DNA of 64,000 nucleotides, from NCBI RefSeq assembly GCF_030403775.1, contig NZ_JAQMWQ010000009.1, forward strand, positions 102,576 to 166,575. Reading direction: 5' to 3'. Shown here piece by piece: positions 42,431-51,593 of this stretch; positions within the stretch are counted from its first letter, which is position 1, and the number at the start of each line of letters is the position of its first letter. Source of the stretch: Paenibacillus sp. BSR1-1. GTDB lineage: Bacteria; Bacillota; Bacilli; Bacillales; Cytobacillaceae. The notes under the pieces were generated by a model, which made no database searches, had not been told where the DNA came from, and worked only from the letters and a program-made list of their open reading frames with translations. The position numbers and the translations under genes were made by a program.

Positions 42431-43162
42431 TTAATGGTGGATATTCTTTGCTATTTTATTATGTGTGACCTCAATTTTCCCTGGCAGGACAAATAGATAC
42501 TCAATTAAGCTTTCTAATAAGTCCATTAGTAGTGAGGTCGTTTCATAGTCCATATCCGTTTCTAATTCAAGCATCTGATGTAATGAACCATCAGCTGCCA
42601 ATAAATGGCTAAGGGATTGTATCGGCTTTGCCAAATTAACATGGTTAGGCAGGGATTCAAGCTGCTGTGACAAGGGCTGGCCTTTACTTTTTTCACCTAG
42701 AAAATGTTTTAGAATACTTTCAATCACTCTCTTTGACATAACGGCAGTGGCCGAATTTTCCCTGGATTGATGGACATTTATTGCTGAACGGTAGGCTCTG
42801 ATAAGATCCTTTGGTATATTAGGCAAATTTTCTATTTGATTAATGGGATGTCTTGATGCTTGAAGGTCATAAATATATGTATCAGCATGTTCGCCCTGTT
42901 CATCCTGTCCTTCCCTAGTCATAATGATGAATACGGCAGATTGTTTACATTGCGGACAACTGCACTCCGTTACTAAGCCGTTTTTACTGCTCTGGTAATT
43001 TGCATTCAGCAAAAATTCAGTTGTTTTCCGGCATTCTGGGCACTCACATTGAATACTTTTTGGGATTTTTAAATTTCCATATTTAATATAAGAATTGATG
43101 GACCCTGGATTTATTTTTCTCATTCGAATTGCCCCCTCTATTCCGTATAAAACAATACCCAT
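42431..43162 (-). CDS. DUF4145 domain protein with two zinc-ribbon knuckles
   Basis: A 243-residue protein. CECPEC (about 40-45) and CSCPQC (about 68-73) form two CxxC pairs of one zinc ribbon. The C-terminal helical part (LIRAYRSAINVHQSRENSATAVMSKRVIESIL) matches DUF4145, a domain of uncertain function often seen near restriction or stress genes and as a HEPN-like fold. Two starts are possible: 43162 with AGGGAG at 5 bases, or 43123 with GAGGGGG at 9 bases. It precedes the two-component system on the same strand only by orientation; no operon link is clear. Confidence 0.68.
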   Translation of the reverse strand: MGIVLYGIEGAIRMRKINPGSINSYIKYGNLKIPKSIQCECPECRKTTEFLLNANYQSSKNGLVTECSCPQCKQSAVFIIMTREGQDEQGEHADTYIYDLQASRHPINQIENLPNIPKDLIRAYRSAINVHQSRENSATAVMSKRVIESILKHFLGEKSKGQPLSQQLESLPNHVNLAKPIQSLSHLLAADGSLHQMLELETDMDYETTSLLMDLLESLIEYLFVLPGKIEVTHNKIAKNIHH

Positions 43163-43227
43163 ATTTTCTCCCTATTTAGGAAAAAGTAACAATAAAAAAA
43201 GAGCAGTGGATTGATTCCCTGCTCTGC

Positions 43228-44808
43228 TCATGTGAAACTTTCCCGGTATTCATTGGGTGTAACACCCTCCACCTTTTTGAACACCTTGCGAAAATATTTG
43301 TCATCCTGATAGCCAATCATACCCGCAATATCGTAGATTTTTAGCTGGCGGTTTTTCAATAACGCTTTTGCTCTTTCCATCCGAATTTTCACAACATAGT
43401 CAGAAATATTTACATTAAATTCTTGTTTAAATTTCCTTGAGATATATTCTCGGCTTATATAAAAATGGTCGGAAATCTCTTGAAGCTTCACATCCCGGTT
43501 GAAATTGACCTGCAGGTATTTCTCAATATCATAAATAATGTTACTGTTTTTCTGCTGGGTACTCCTCTTTACTTTTTTCAAAAAGATGAAAATCTCGCGC
43601 AGTTTCCTTTGTTTGTATTCTTCCAACTTAAAAACACCGTATTCATTGAAAAATGAACCAACGCGTTTCTCAATATTTTCAGATGCATTAAATAAAAGGT
43701 TATAAGTCTTAAACCATTTTCGGCTAATGACTAAATATTCATTTTCAAACTGCAGCAACTGGCTTAACGCTAAATATCCTTTCTCCGTATAATCGTTTTC
43801 TATTTGTTTAATGACTTCATCAAATGCCTCAATTTCACCAGCTTGTACAGCAAGTTCGATACTCGAAGAATAGGACATGAGATTACGGAGGGCATCGGTT
43901 TGCAAAACATCCGCGCGATAAATACGGTTTTCTTTCCTCTCTAAAATATTACTATTTAATAAGACCTGCTTCGCATGTTGATAGGAATCAATCAATTTCG
44001 TGCTTTCTTGAACAGGCTTTCCAATCGCAATTGGGCAAGAAACATCCATGGCATTTCTGAGTGACTGATAAATTTGGGTGAGAAGTACGTCAATATGCTT
44101 GAACCTCTTCCAAAAGATAATGACGATTTCGCCTTTATTAGATAAATAACGGAACCCGATTCCACAATCATTTTCCAGCAATATTTCATTAATCACATTC
44201 AAGATCGTAAAATAGGTTAAATCTCTGTCTCCCTGAAATGTCTCGATTGTTTTTCCATTAATTTTAACAAGAGCAACTAAATAATTTTGCGAAAGATGAA
44301 ATCCAAATTCTTGATAATCACCATCTTTCATATTGTCGCCATTCAAAAACTGTGTCAGCTTACGATCCCGATAAACGGGCTTCATTTGATTGATTAATTG
44401 CGAGCTGCTCTCTTTTTTCTTTCGATCTGCTTCTTCCTTCTTCCATTCCATTACAGCCTTCTCCAGAGTCTGATTTAGGATTTCTGGATCAATTGGCTTT
44501 AATAGATAGTCAACACTGCCGAAATGAAGAGCTTTTCGCATATAGTGGTAGTCATCGTATCCGGTAACAACGATTGTTTTGCTGTTTGGTTGATTATCTT
44601 TAATCCATTCCAAGAGCTGGGTACCGTCCATTTTCGGCATTTTCATATCGGAAAAAATAATCTCCGGTTTAATCTTCTTGATGAGCTGTATCGCTTCTTC
44701 TCCATTCCCCGCCTCAAAAGTTTCCTTAATGCCATTCTGCTCCCATTCTCCCAGCAGCTTAATTCCATCCCGGACATGTTTTTCATCATCGACGATTAAA
44801 ACCTTCAT
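43228..44808 (-). CDS. Response regulator with AraC output (YesN-like)
   Basis: A 526-residue regulator. The receiver domain (1-120) has the acidic pair D7-D8, phosphoacceptor D54 in IFSDMKMP, T/S and K in VVTGYDDY and LLKPID. A long linker follows, then a C-terminal AraC double helix-turn-helix (about 425-526: VKLQEISDHFYISREYISRKFKQ and IYDIAGMIGYQDDKYFRKVFKKVEG). It overlaps the sensor gene by 4 bp. The sugar ABC genes divergent from the pair are the likely target, as in other YesM/YesN systems. Confidence 0.92.
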   Translation of the reverse strand: MKVLIVDDEKHVRDGIKLLGEWEQNGIKETFEAGNGEEAIQLIKKIKPEIIFSDMKMPKMDGTQLLEWIKDNQPNSKTIVVTGYDDYHYMRKALHFGSVDYLLKPIDPEILNQTLEKAVMEWKKEEADRKKKESSSQLINQMKPVYRDRKLTQFLNGDNMKDGDYQEFGFHLSQNYLVALVKINGKTIETFQGDRDLTYFTILNVINEILLENDCGIGFRYLSNKGEIVIIFWKRFKHIDVLLTQIYQSLRNAMDVSCPIAIGKPVQESTKLIDSYQHAKQVLLNSNILERKENRIYRADVLQTDALRNLMSYSSSIELAVQAGEIEAFDEVIKQIENDYTEKGYLALSQLLQFENEYLVISRKWFKTYNLLFNASENIEKRVGSFFNEYGVFKLEEYKQRKLREIFIFLKKVKRSTQQKNSNIIYDIEKYLQVNFNRDVKLQEISDHFYISREYISRKFKQEFNVNISDYVVKIRMERAKALLKNRQLKIYDIAGMIGYQDDKYFRKVFKKVEGVTPNEYRESFT

Positions 44809-46625
44809 GACTGATCCACCTCTTTTGGTATTTCTTTTGGAATCTTAATAGTAACGGTAAAACCGCCCTCATTTCCGCTTTCTACAGTCATAGTTGCTTG
44901 ATTACTGTAATAAATCTGCAAGCGATCATAAATATTTTTCAGGCCAATCGTTTCTCTATTCTTCTCTTCCTTTGAAACTCCTTGGAACAATTCCTCATGA
45001 ATATGATTTAGCTGCTCTTCTGATACTCCGATTCCATTATCTTTAACACTAATGCAAATCATATCGTCAGCCTGAAGGAAGCCTTCGATATAAATGATGG
45101 CTTTCTCCACCTGTTGATCAAAGCCATGTTTAAAACAGTTTTCCACAATGGGCTGCAAGATCATTTTTGGAACATGCAGGTCTTCCACTTCCTTTTGGAT
45201 GTTCAGGGAAAAATCAAGCTGCTCCTCAAAGCGTTGTTTTTGCAGCAATAGATAGGAATTCACATGCTTTATTTCGGAAGATAGCGGCACAATATCCTCC
45301 TTCATATTCATACTGTACCTCATGATAGTGGACAATGAGGTCAGCAAGGAATAGACCGGCACGGCTTTTAATTTTAACGCTAACGTGCCAATTGACTGAA
45401 ACGCATTATATAAAAAATGCGGATTGATTTGTGATTGAAGCACCCTTAACTGGGAGGATTTATTTTCAATTTCCAATTTATATTCCCGTTCAATTAATTC
45501 ATTGATTTTGGAAATCATTAATTTGAAGTGCCTGCCAAGCATCCCAATTTCATCGTTTCCAAGTGTTTCAAAGTCAGCTTCAAATTTACCGTTCTCGACT
45601 TTCTTCATATTGGCAATCAATACTTTTATCGGAGCCGTAAGCCTAAAGGAAATGAATAATGTAGCCATTAAAACAATAAAAAGCGTGATAATAGCAATCA
45701 AAATATTAGTGAGTACCGTTTGTCTCGCACTTTGGTAAAGGACATCATAAGGAATTCGTTTAACTATATACCAATTCTTAAAGGAGTTAGAGAAATTCTC
45801 ATAAACGATTACCCCGGAGAATTGTTTATCCTTCCATTCGAGACTTTTACCCGCCTTGGGTTTCTTTTTCACTTGCTGAAACCACTTTGCCTTATTTTCC
45901 TTTCCAATTTCAGCATTATTTGAAGAGTATACAATCACTCCATTTTCATTCATGATATATAGGTCTTCTGTACCCTCCGTATACAATCTGCCGGCAATAT
46001 CACCAATTTTTGAAAGATTAATGTCAATCGACAAAAAACCTAAAAACTTGTCCGAAGGAACATCCCTTAGGATATTATGAAAGCTTAATACATCCACCTT
46101 TTGGGAGCTAGGAATAACGGAAATATTGTTATAACTATAAATTTCATGCGGCGGCTCAATAACCGAAAAGCTGCCCAAGCGATTTAACCGGGCATAATAA
46201 GGATGAGAAAAGATCTGTTCGTAGGTCCCCCGGCCGCTTATTGTAGAGTGATAGTTGGTATAAGAATCTTTTTCCTTATCAATATAAAGATGCATTTGTT
46301 CAATTTCAGGCCTTGAATTAAATAAATACGCTAAAGCTCTGCGTACTTCTTCCTGATTATAGGTTAAGTTTCGTGAAATCCCATCTCTCATTACATTCAT
46401 AAAGGGAGTGTAGCGATAAAGAACCGTTGACATTTGCGCCACATCTTCTAAATATGTAGACAGTTCTTGCTCTCCTTTTACAATCAGGTCATGATTAGTG
46501 GAAACAAAACGTTCATTGAGTAACTTCGTTGTTTGATTGTATGTAAATGCATTTGCGATTCCGAATGGGAGAATAATGACAGCCATTAATGTGACAATAA
46601 GTTTTTTACGAATACTCCATTGCAT
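44805..46625 (-). CDS. Sensor histidine kinase (YesM-like)
   Basis: A 606-residue membrane kinase. Helix 1 is at about 9-28, an extracellular Cache-like sensor spans about 30-300, helix 2 is about 305-327, and a HAMP linker follows. The His-kinase domain has phosphoacceptor H403 in SQINPHFLYNAFQ, and the ATPase has NCFKHGFD (N box) and DNGIGV (G1). This is the class that senses sugars or their transporters in Firmicutes. It is first in a two-gene operon with the response regulator and divergent from an ABC importer 204 bp away. Confidence 0.92.
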   Translation of the reverse strand: MQWSIRKKLIVTLMAVIILPFGIANAFTYNQTTKLLNERFVSTNHDLIVKGEQELSTYLEDVAQMSTVLYRYTPFMNVMRDGISRNLTYNQEEVRRALAYLFNSRPEIEQMHLYIDKEKDSYTNYHSTISGRGTYEQIFSHPYYARLNRLGSFSVIEPPHEIYSYNNISVIPSSQKVDVLSFHNILRDVPSDKFLGFLSIDINLSKIGDIAGRLYTEGTEDLYIMNENGVIVYSSNNAEIGKENKAKWFQQVKKKPKAGKSLEWKDKQFSGVIVYENFSNSFKNWYIVKRIPYDVLYQSARQTVLTNILIAIITLFIVLMATLFISFRLTAPIKVLIANMKKVENGKFEADFETLGNDEIGMLGRHFKLMISKINELIEREYKLEIENKSSQLRVLQSQINPHFLYNAFQSIGTLALKLKAVPVYSLLTSLSTIMRYSMNMKEDIVPLSSEIKHVNSYLLLQKQRFEEQLDFSLNIQKEVEDLHVPKMILQPIVENCFKHGFDQQVEKAIIYIEGFLQADDMICISVKDNGIGVSEEQLNHIHEELFQGVSKEEKNRETIGLKNIYDRLQIYYSNQATMTVESGNEGGFTVTIKIPKEIPKEVDQS

Positions 46626-46829
46626 TATCTATTCCCCCTCACGCGGATCGCTTCATTAAGACTCCAGTAAAATATTTGCTCTCATTTTAGCATATTTCTA
46701 TTTATTCTTTCATAGTGGAATTTTCATCTAAATTTTTAGTCAGTTCAATATTTTCCACCCTAGTGGTCAATGTAAGCCGTTTCATAATTTTATAGAATCT
46801 CTAAAATGAAATTATAGGAGGTGCAGTCA

Positions 46830-47798
46830 GTGAATAACGAAAGTAAGTTAGAAAACGTTAAGGGCGCAGCCTTTAAAAGTCAAGCAAACACGAAAGTTTC
46901 GGAATCAGTTTCACTAAGAAATAAGAAGAAGCTAAAGGATGCAGGGTTATATACTTTATTTGTAGGACCAGCCTTTTTAGCTTTTGCCATTATTGTCTTA
47001 ATCCCTTTCTTTACAGGAATTTATTATGCCTTTACTGACTGGAATGGGATTACAGGTGATATAAAATGGGTTGGATTGGATAATTTTAAATACTTATTTA
47101 CCGAGGACAAACAATTTCAACAGTCCTTCCTGCTGACAACCAAATATACGGTTGTGGCGATTATTTTAACAAACATTTTGGGATTTGGGTTAGCACTTCT
47201 AGTCACGCAAATGTTAAAAACAAGAAACATCCTGCGAACCGTTTTCTTTATGCCAAATATGGTTGGAGGTCTTTTACTAGGATTCATCTGGCAGTTTATT
47301 TTTGTAAAGGGATTTGCTTCTCTTGGACAGTTAACAGGGATTCCTTTTTTCGAGTTAGCATGGTTAGGGGATGCAAATACGGCCTTTTGGGGAATTGTTA
47401 TCGTTAGTGTATGGCAGGGTGCGGGTTATATCATGATCATCTATATAGCTGCCTTGCAAAACGTTCCCCAGGAATTAATTGAAGCGGCGAAAATTGACGG
47501 AGCAAATAGATGGCAGATTCTCCGCCATATCACAATGCCCCTTGTAGCACCAGCGGTTACGATCTGTTTATTTTTAACCACTGCTTCATCGTTTAAGATT
47601 TTTGACGCGAACCTTTCATTAACAAACGGCGGTCCGTTCAAATCAACCGAAATGTTAGCACTAAACATTTATACAGAGGCCTTCGTCAATAACCGCTACG
47701 GTATTGGTGAAGCAAAGGCATTAATTTTCTTCATCGTCGTTGCAGCAATTACCGTGCTTCAAGTAACGATTTCGAAGAAGAGGGAGGTTGAATCATAA
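46830..47798 (+). CDS. Sugar ABC transporter permease (UgpA/MalF-like)
   Basis: A 322-residue permease with six helices and EAA loop EAAKIDGANRWQILRHITMP, of the CUT1 class. I place the start at GTG 46830, seven bases behind AGGAGG. The GTG at 46821 lies inside that site. It shares one base (46821 frame end, 47798) with the next permease. Together with the next permease and the lipoprotein it forms an importer without its own ATPase. The divergent YesM/YesN-like pair is the likely controller. Confidence 0.91.
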   Translation: MNNESKLENVKGAAFKSQANTKVSESVSLRNKKKLKDAGLYTLFVGPAFLAFAIIVLIPFFTGIYYAFTDWNGITGDIKWVGLDNFKYLFTEDKQFQQSFLLTTKYTVVAIILTNILGFGLALLVTQMLKTRNILRTVFFMPNMVGGLLLGFIWQFIFVKGFASLGQLTGIPFFELAWLGDANTAFWGIVIVSVWQGAGYIMIIYIAALQNVPQELIEAAKIDGANRWQILRHITMPLVAPAVTICLFLTTASSFKIFDANLSLTNGGPFKSTEMLALNIYTEAFVNNRYGIGEAKALIFFIVVAAITVLQVTISKKREVES

Positions 47799-48625
47799 TG
47801 ATGAACAAGTATACCGGCAAGACATTTATCGGCGAAATCTTTGCCATCCTGCTTGGACTTGTCTTTCTCATTCCGTTTTATTATTTGATTTCAAACTCCT
47901 TAAAACCCTTTGCAGAAATATTATCGAATACCTCAGCATTGCCAAAGGTGTTGATGCTCGACAACTATATTAATGCTTTTGAAAAATTAGATTACCTAAG
48001 AGTATTTACGAATTCTCTTATTATTACCGTAATAAGTAATGTCGTTCTTGTTATCTTTTGTTCTATGGCAGCATATATGCTGGTCCGAACAAAAAGGAAA
48101 ATCAGCAATGTGATTTTCATGACCTTCGTTGCAGCGATGATCATTCCGTTTCAATCGATTATGATTCCACTCATTAAAACAGCTGGTAACCTTGGCATGC
48201 TGAATACCATCTGGGGACTTGTCATCATGTACTTAGGTTTTGGCTCTGGGATGACAATCTTCTTATACCACGGATTTATTAAAGGAATTCCGGTTGAACT
48301 TGAAGAAGCAGCGATTATCGACGGCTGTTCTAGGTTTGGCGTGTTCTGGAGAATTGTTTTCCCATTATTGAAACCGATTACGGTAACGATTATCATCCTA
48401 AACAGCCTATGGATATGGAATGACTATCTATTACCATCCCTGGTTCTTCAGGATCCTGGTTTAAGAACGATTCCATTAGCAACCTTCTTCTTCTTCGGCC
48501 AGTACACAAAGCAATGGGATTTAGCACTGGCAGCACTTGTACTTGGAATCATACCTTTGTTAATTTTCTTCTTTTCAATGCAAAAGCACATTATCAAGGG
48601 AATCACTAGCGGTTCAATTAAGTAA
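47798..48625 (+). CDS. Carbohydrate ABC transporter permease (UgpE/MalG-like)
   Basis: A 275-residue, six-helix permease with EAA loop EEAAIIDGCSRFGVFWRIVFP and the C-terminal KGITSGSIK common to CUT1 MalG-type subunits. Two ATGs are adjacent (47798 and 47801). It overlaps the preceding permease stop, so the pair is made together. A stable 12-bp hairpin follows before the binding-protein gene. Confidence 0.91.
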   Translation: MMNKYTGKTFIGEIFAILLGLVFLIPFYYLISNSLKPFAEILSNTSALPKVLMLDNYINAFEKLDYLRVFTNSLIITVISNVVLVIFCSMAAYMLVRTKRKISNVIFMTFVAAMIIPFQSIMIPLIKTAGNLGMLNTIWGLVIMYLGFGSGMTIFLYHGFIKGIPVELEEAAIIDGCSRFGVFWRIVFPLLKPITVTIIILNSLWIWNDYLLPSLVLQDPGLRTIPLATFFFFGQYTKQWDLALAALVLGIIPLLIFFFSMQKHIIKGITSGSIK

Positions 48626-48629
48626 CAAC

Positions 48630-48658
48630 CTCTGCTGTCTGAATTACAGACAGCAGAG
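48630..48658 (+). terminator. Intercistronic hairpin without a T-run
   Basis: CTCTGCTGTCTG pairs with CAGACAGCAGAG over a 5-nt loop, but no T-run follows. It lies between permease and binding protein genes. It more likely stabilises or processes mRNA so that the binding protein is made in excess than terminates fully. Confidence 0.7.
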
Positions 48659-48697
48659 ATTTATAAAAATAAAATTTATTTTTCGGAGGGAAACCAA

Positions 48698-49996
48698 ATG
48701 GCTTTCAAAAAATATTCAATTGCAGCGGGTATTTTATCAGCATCACTACTTTTAGGTGCATGCGGCAACTCTGACAGTGCATCCGGAACTAAAAAAGACA
48801 GCGGCAGCAAGGACGGAAAAGTAGTTGTTGATATCTTTAACGGTAAGGTTGAAATCGCCGATCAATTGAAAGCGTTAACAGATAAGTATACAAAAGAGCA
48901 TCCAAATGTAACATTTAATATTGAATCAGTAGGAGGCGGCGCTGATGGTGCGGCAGCTCTAAAAGCAAAGTTCGCCTCTAACAAAGCACCTGATATTTTC
49001 GGTAACGGCGGCTATCAAGAAGCACAGACATGGAAAGATAAATTCGAAGACCTTTCCGATCAGCCATGGGTTAAGGATGCTTATCCAGATGCATTAAAAC
49101 CTATGACGATCGACGGAAAAATTTACGGCCAGCCTGTTAATATGGAAGGTTATGGATTTGCGTTTAACAAAAAGCTATTTGAAAAGGCAGGAATTACAGA
49201 ACTTCCAAAAACTTTTTCAGAGCTGGAAGCTGCTTCTAAGAAGCTTAAAGCTGCTGGCATCACTCCTTTCTCTGTCGGCTATGCAGAGTGGTGGGTTTTA
49301 GCGAACCATGGACTGAACGTTCCTTTTGCTTACGAGCAAGCTGATGATGAAAACTTCATTCCTGGGTTAAACGAAGGTAAATCTAAAATTGAAGGCAACA
49401 AATACTTTGAAGACTACTTCAAACTTGTTGACTTAACTGTGAAATATGGTAATAAGAATCCATTAACAACAGACTACAATACAGAAGTAACCCAATTTGC
49501 TAACGGCGAAACAGCGATGATCCAACAAGGTAACTGGATTCAGCCAATGCTTGATAAATTAAACCCTGGCATGGAAGTTGGATTCATTCCTCTTGCTCTT
49601 ACAGATGATGCTGCTCAAGCAGATAAGCTAATGGCTGACGTGCCAACTAACTGGGTTGTTTATAACAAAGCACCTAATGCTGACAAGAAAGCAGCAAAAG
49701 ATTTCTTAAATTGGATGGTTTCTTCAGAAGAAGGTAAATCGGCATTAGTTAAAGAATTCAAATATATCCCTGCCTTTAAAACAATTGAAGCAAAAGCAGA
49801 AGATATTGGGCCTCTAGGCGCAGATATTCAGAAATATTCTAAAGAAGGCAAGACTTACTCTTGGCAATTCATGAAATATCCTGATGGTGCAGGTCAAGAA
49901 TTCGGTGCAACCCTTCAAGCATATGTTGGCGGCCAAAAGTCTAAAGAAGAAGCGATGAAAGCTTTAGATGCAACATGGGCTAAATTGAAAAAGTAA
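48698..49996 (+). CDS. Extracellular sugar-binding lipoprotein
   Basis: A 432-residue binding protein. The signal ends in the lipobox LLGACGN (cysteine near 22), a Ser/Gly/Lys linker follows, then a CUT1 two-lobed fold (VDIFNGKVEIADQLKALTD, FNKKLFEKAGITELPKTF, MIQQGNWIQPML). CGGAGGG lies before the ATG. It is the third gene of the importer, separated by the hairpin at 48630. Ligand unknown; multiple-sugar or galacturonide-type binders are similar in form. Confidence 0.91.
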   Translation: MAFKKYSIAAGILSASLLLGACGNSDSASGTKKDSGSKDGKVVVDIFNGKVEIADQLKALTDKYTKEHPNVTFNIESVGGGADGAAALKAKFASNKAPDIFGNGGYQEAQTWKDKFEDLSDQPWVKDAYPDALKPMTIDGKIYGQPVNMEGYGFAFNKKLFEKAGITELPKTFSELEAASKKLKAAGITPFSVGYAEWWVLANHGLNVPFAYEQADDENFIPGLNEGKSKIEGNKYFEDYFKLVDLTVKYGNKNPLTTDYNTEVTQFANGETAMIQQGNWIQPMLDKLNPGMEVGFIPLALTDDAAQADKLMADVPTNWVVYNKAPNADKKAAKDFLNWMVSSEEGKSALVKEFKYIPAFKTIEAKAEDIGPLGADIQKYSKEGKTYSWQFMKYPDGAGQEFGATLQAYVGGQKSKEEAMKALDATWAKLKK

Positions 49997-50013
49997 TTGT
50001 AAAAGAAAAACAT

Positions 50014-50064
50014 TGGTGTCAGGCACCACAAAAAGACAAGTGTCCACTATACACAGACACTTGT
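50014..50064. repeat. Composite GGTGTCAGGCACC palindromic element, copy 1
   Basis: TGGTGTCAGGCACCA at 50014-50028 is followed by the perfect 9-bp hairpin ACAAGTGTC/GACACTTGT (50036-50044, 50056-50064). A related pair of motifs occurs at 63.7 kb. Confidence 0.75.
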
Positions 50065-50077
50065 AGATTAGGAATGC

Positions 50078-50112
50078 GAAAAGGCTCTTCACTTCGAGTG
50101 AGGAGCCTTTTC
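50078..50112. terminator. Bidirectional terminator
   Basis: GAAAAGGCTC..TCACT pairs with AGTGA..GAGCCTTTTC around a TCG loop. It lies between the convergent importer operon and the sigma-54 activator gene, reaching that gene's stop codon. Confidence 0.88.
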
Positions 50113-51497
50113 TATATTCCGTACAATTTGCATTTATCATAAAAGCTTGTTTTGCCTATTTCTAAAAGCTTTGCTGCCTCTAGCTTATTACCGTCTGTAA
50201 CTGCTAAGGCATGGAGAATCGCTTGTTTTTCAACTAAAGCTAATGTTTCCTTTAATGGCTTTACCGAATTATCGGGCTTTTGTTGTGGCTGGATATAGTG
50301 ATCCACTTCAAGGTCGCGGAGATAAAGCGGCAGATGATGTATTTCAATGGTTTCACCATCTAAAACATTGATGGCCCGCTCCAGGACATTCTCCAACTCA
50401 CGGATATTACCAGGCCACTTATGCTTTTGCAATCTATCTATTACATCTGCAGACAGCACTGTGCTTTGCCGGTGGAATCTCTTTCCAAGCTTTGTTAACA
50501 AGCTTTTAGAAATGAACTGGATATCTTCCGTTCGCTTTTTCAGCGGTGGAATTTCGATTTTTATTACATTTAAACGATAATATAAATCCTGTCGAAATGT
50601 TCCTTCTTGTACCATTTTGTCTAAATCTCTATGGGTAGCGGCAATAACCCGAACATCAACCGGAATTGATTTTTGTCCGCCGATTCGCTGGACTTCTTTT
50701 TCCTGTAATACGCGAAGGAGCTTACTTTGCATCGAAAGAGGCATATCACCGATTTCATCAAGAAAAATCGTCCCATGGTGGGCAGCTTGAAATTGTCCCT
50801 TTTTGCCTCCTTTTTTGGCCCCAGTAAAAGCCCCTTCTTCATATCCGAATAATTCGGACTCAAGCAAATGCTCTGGAATAGATGCGCAATTTATAGGCAC
50901 AAATGGGAAGTCGGCCCTGCTGCTATTGTTATGAATGGCATGAGCAAATAATTCCTTCCCCGTGCCTGATTCACCTAATAACAAAACTGATGAATGGCTT
51001 CCGGATATTCTTTCAGCTAATTGTTTTGCACTTAAAAATGCAGGGCTGCCTCCGATTAGATCATCAAAGTTATATTTACTTTCTTTTTCGAATCGATTTT
51101 TATAATATTTCAGTTCTTCTACAAGTGACTGGATTTTGGATTGATATTGCCGCCATTCTTCGGGGTTGCGAAACATCACCGTTCCAAGCGCCCCGACTAA
51201 TTTCCCTTCGACGACAAGCGGGAAGCGGTTCGCAATCATTTCACTTCCATTAATCCGCTGTACAGCCGCCAATTCTGCCTGTCCTGTTTTCGCGACGATA
51301 TGCATACGGGTATTTTCAATGACTTCATTAACATGCTTTCCAATCGCATTTTCTACGGTAGTTCCAATAAATTCACAATAGGCTGCATTTATATATATGA
51401 TAATCCCCTGACTATCCACAATGACAATTCGTTCTGCTGCAAGATTAATAACTTCCTCAAGCCAGTTATGGGGAATTTGCTCAATTCCTACCTTCAT
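50112..51497 (-). CDS. Sigma-54-dependent activator (PAS-AAA-Fis), HbcR-like
   Basis: A 461-residue enhancer-binding protein. A PAS domain (about 15-110) senses the signal, then the AAA ATPase has Walker A GESGTGKE (175-182), the sigma-54 contact loop GAFTGA (222-227) and Walker B GTIFLDEIGDMP. A Fis-type helix-turn-helix ends the protein (about 420-461, GNKLEAAKLLEIGKTSFYDK). It is encoded next to, and downstream of, the hydroxybutyrate operon whose promoter is a near-perfect sigma-54 site, so it very probably activates that operon. HbcR of B. thuringiensis is the likely relative (from memory). Confidence 0.9.
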   Translation of the reverse strand: MKVGIEQIPHNWLEEVINLAAERIVIVDSQGIIIYINAAYCEFIGTTVENAIGKHVNEVIENTRMHIVAKTGQAELAAVQRINGSEMIANRFPLVVEGKLVGALGTVMFRNPEEWRQYQSKIQSLVEELKYYKNRFEKESKYNFDDLIGGSPAFLSAKQLAERISGSHSSVLLLGESGTGKELFAHAIHNNSSRADFPFVPINCASIPEHLLESELFGYEEGAFTGAKKGGKKGQFQAAHHGTIFLDEIGDMPLSMQSKLLRVLQEKEVQRIGGQKSIPVDVRVIAATHRDLDKMVQEGTFRQDLYYRLNVIKIEIPPLKKRTEDIQFISKSLLTKLGKRFHRQSTVLSADVIDRLQKHKWPGNIRELENVLERAINVLDGETIEIHHLPLYLRDLEVDHYIQPQQKPDNSVKPLKETLALVEKQAILHALAVTDGNKLEAAKLLEIGKTSFYDKCKLYGI

Positions 51498-51593
51498 TCA
51501 CATTCTCACCTTTTTGATAGTGTTAATTCTATTATAGCAAAAGACTTGCCAGAAACTTTTAAAAAATAAGAAAAGAACCCGGTATAGGTTCTT

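Noticed and set aside
46740..46800. cre site before the second sugar importer
   Set aside because: ATGTAAGCCGTTTCAT is one base too long between half-sites to fit the consensus.
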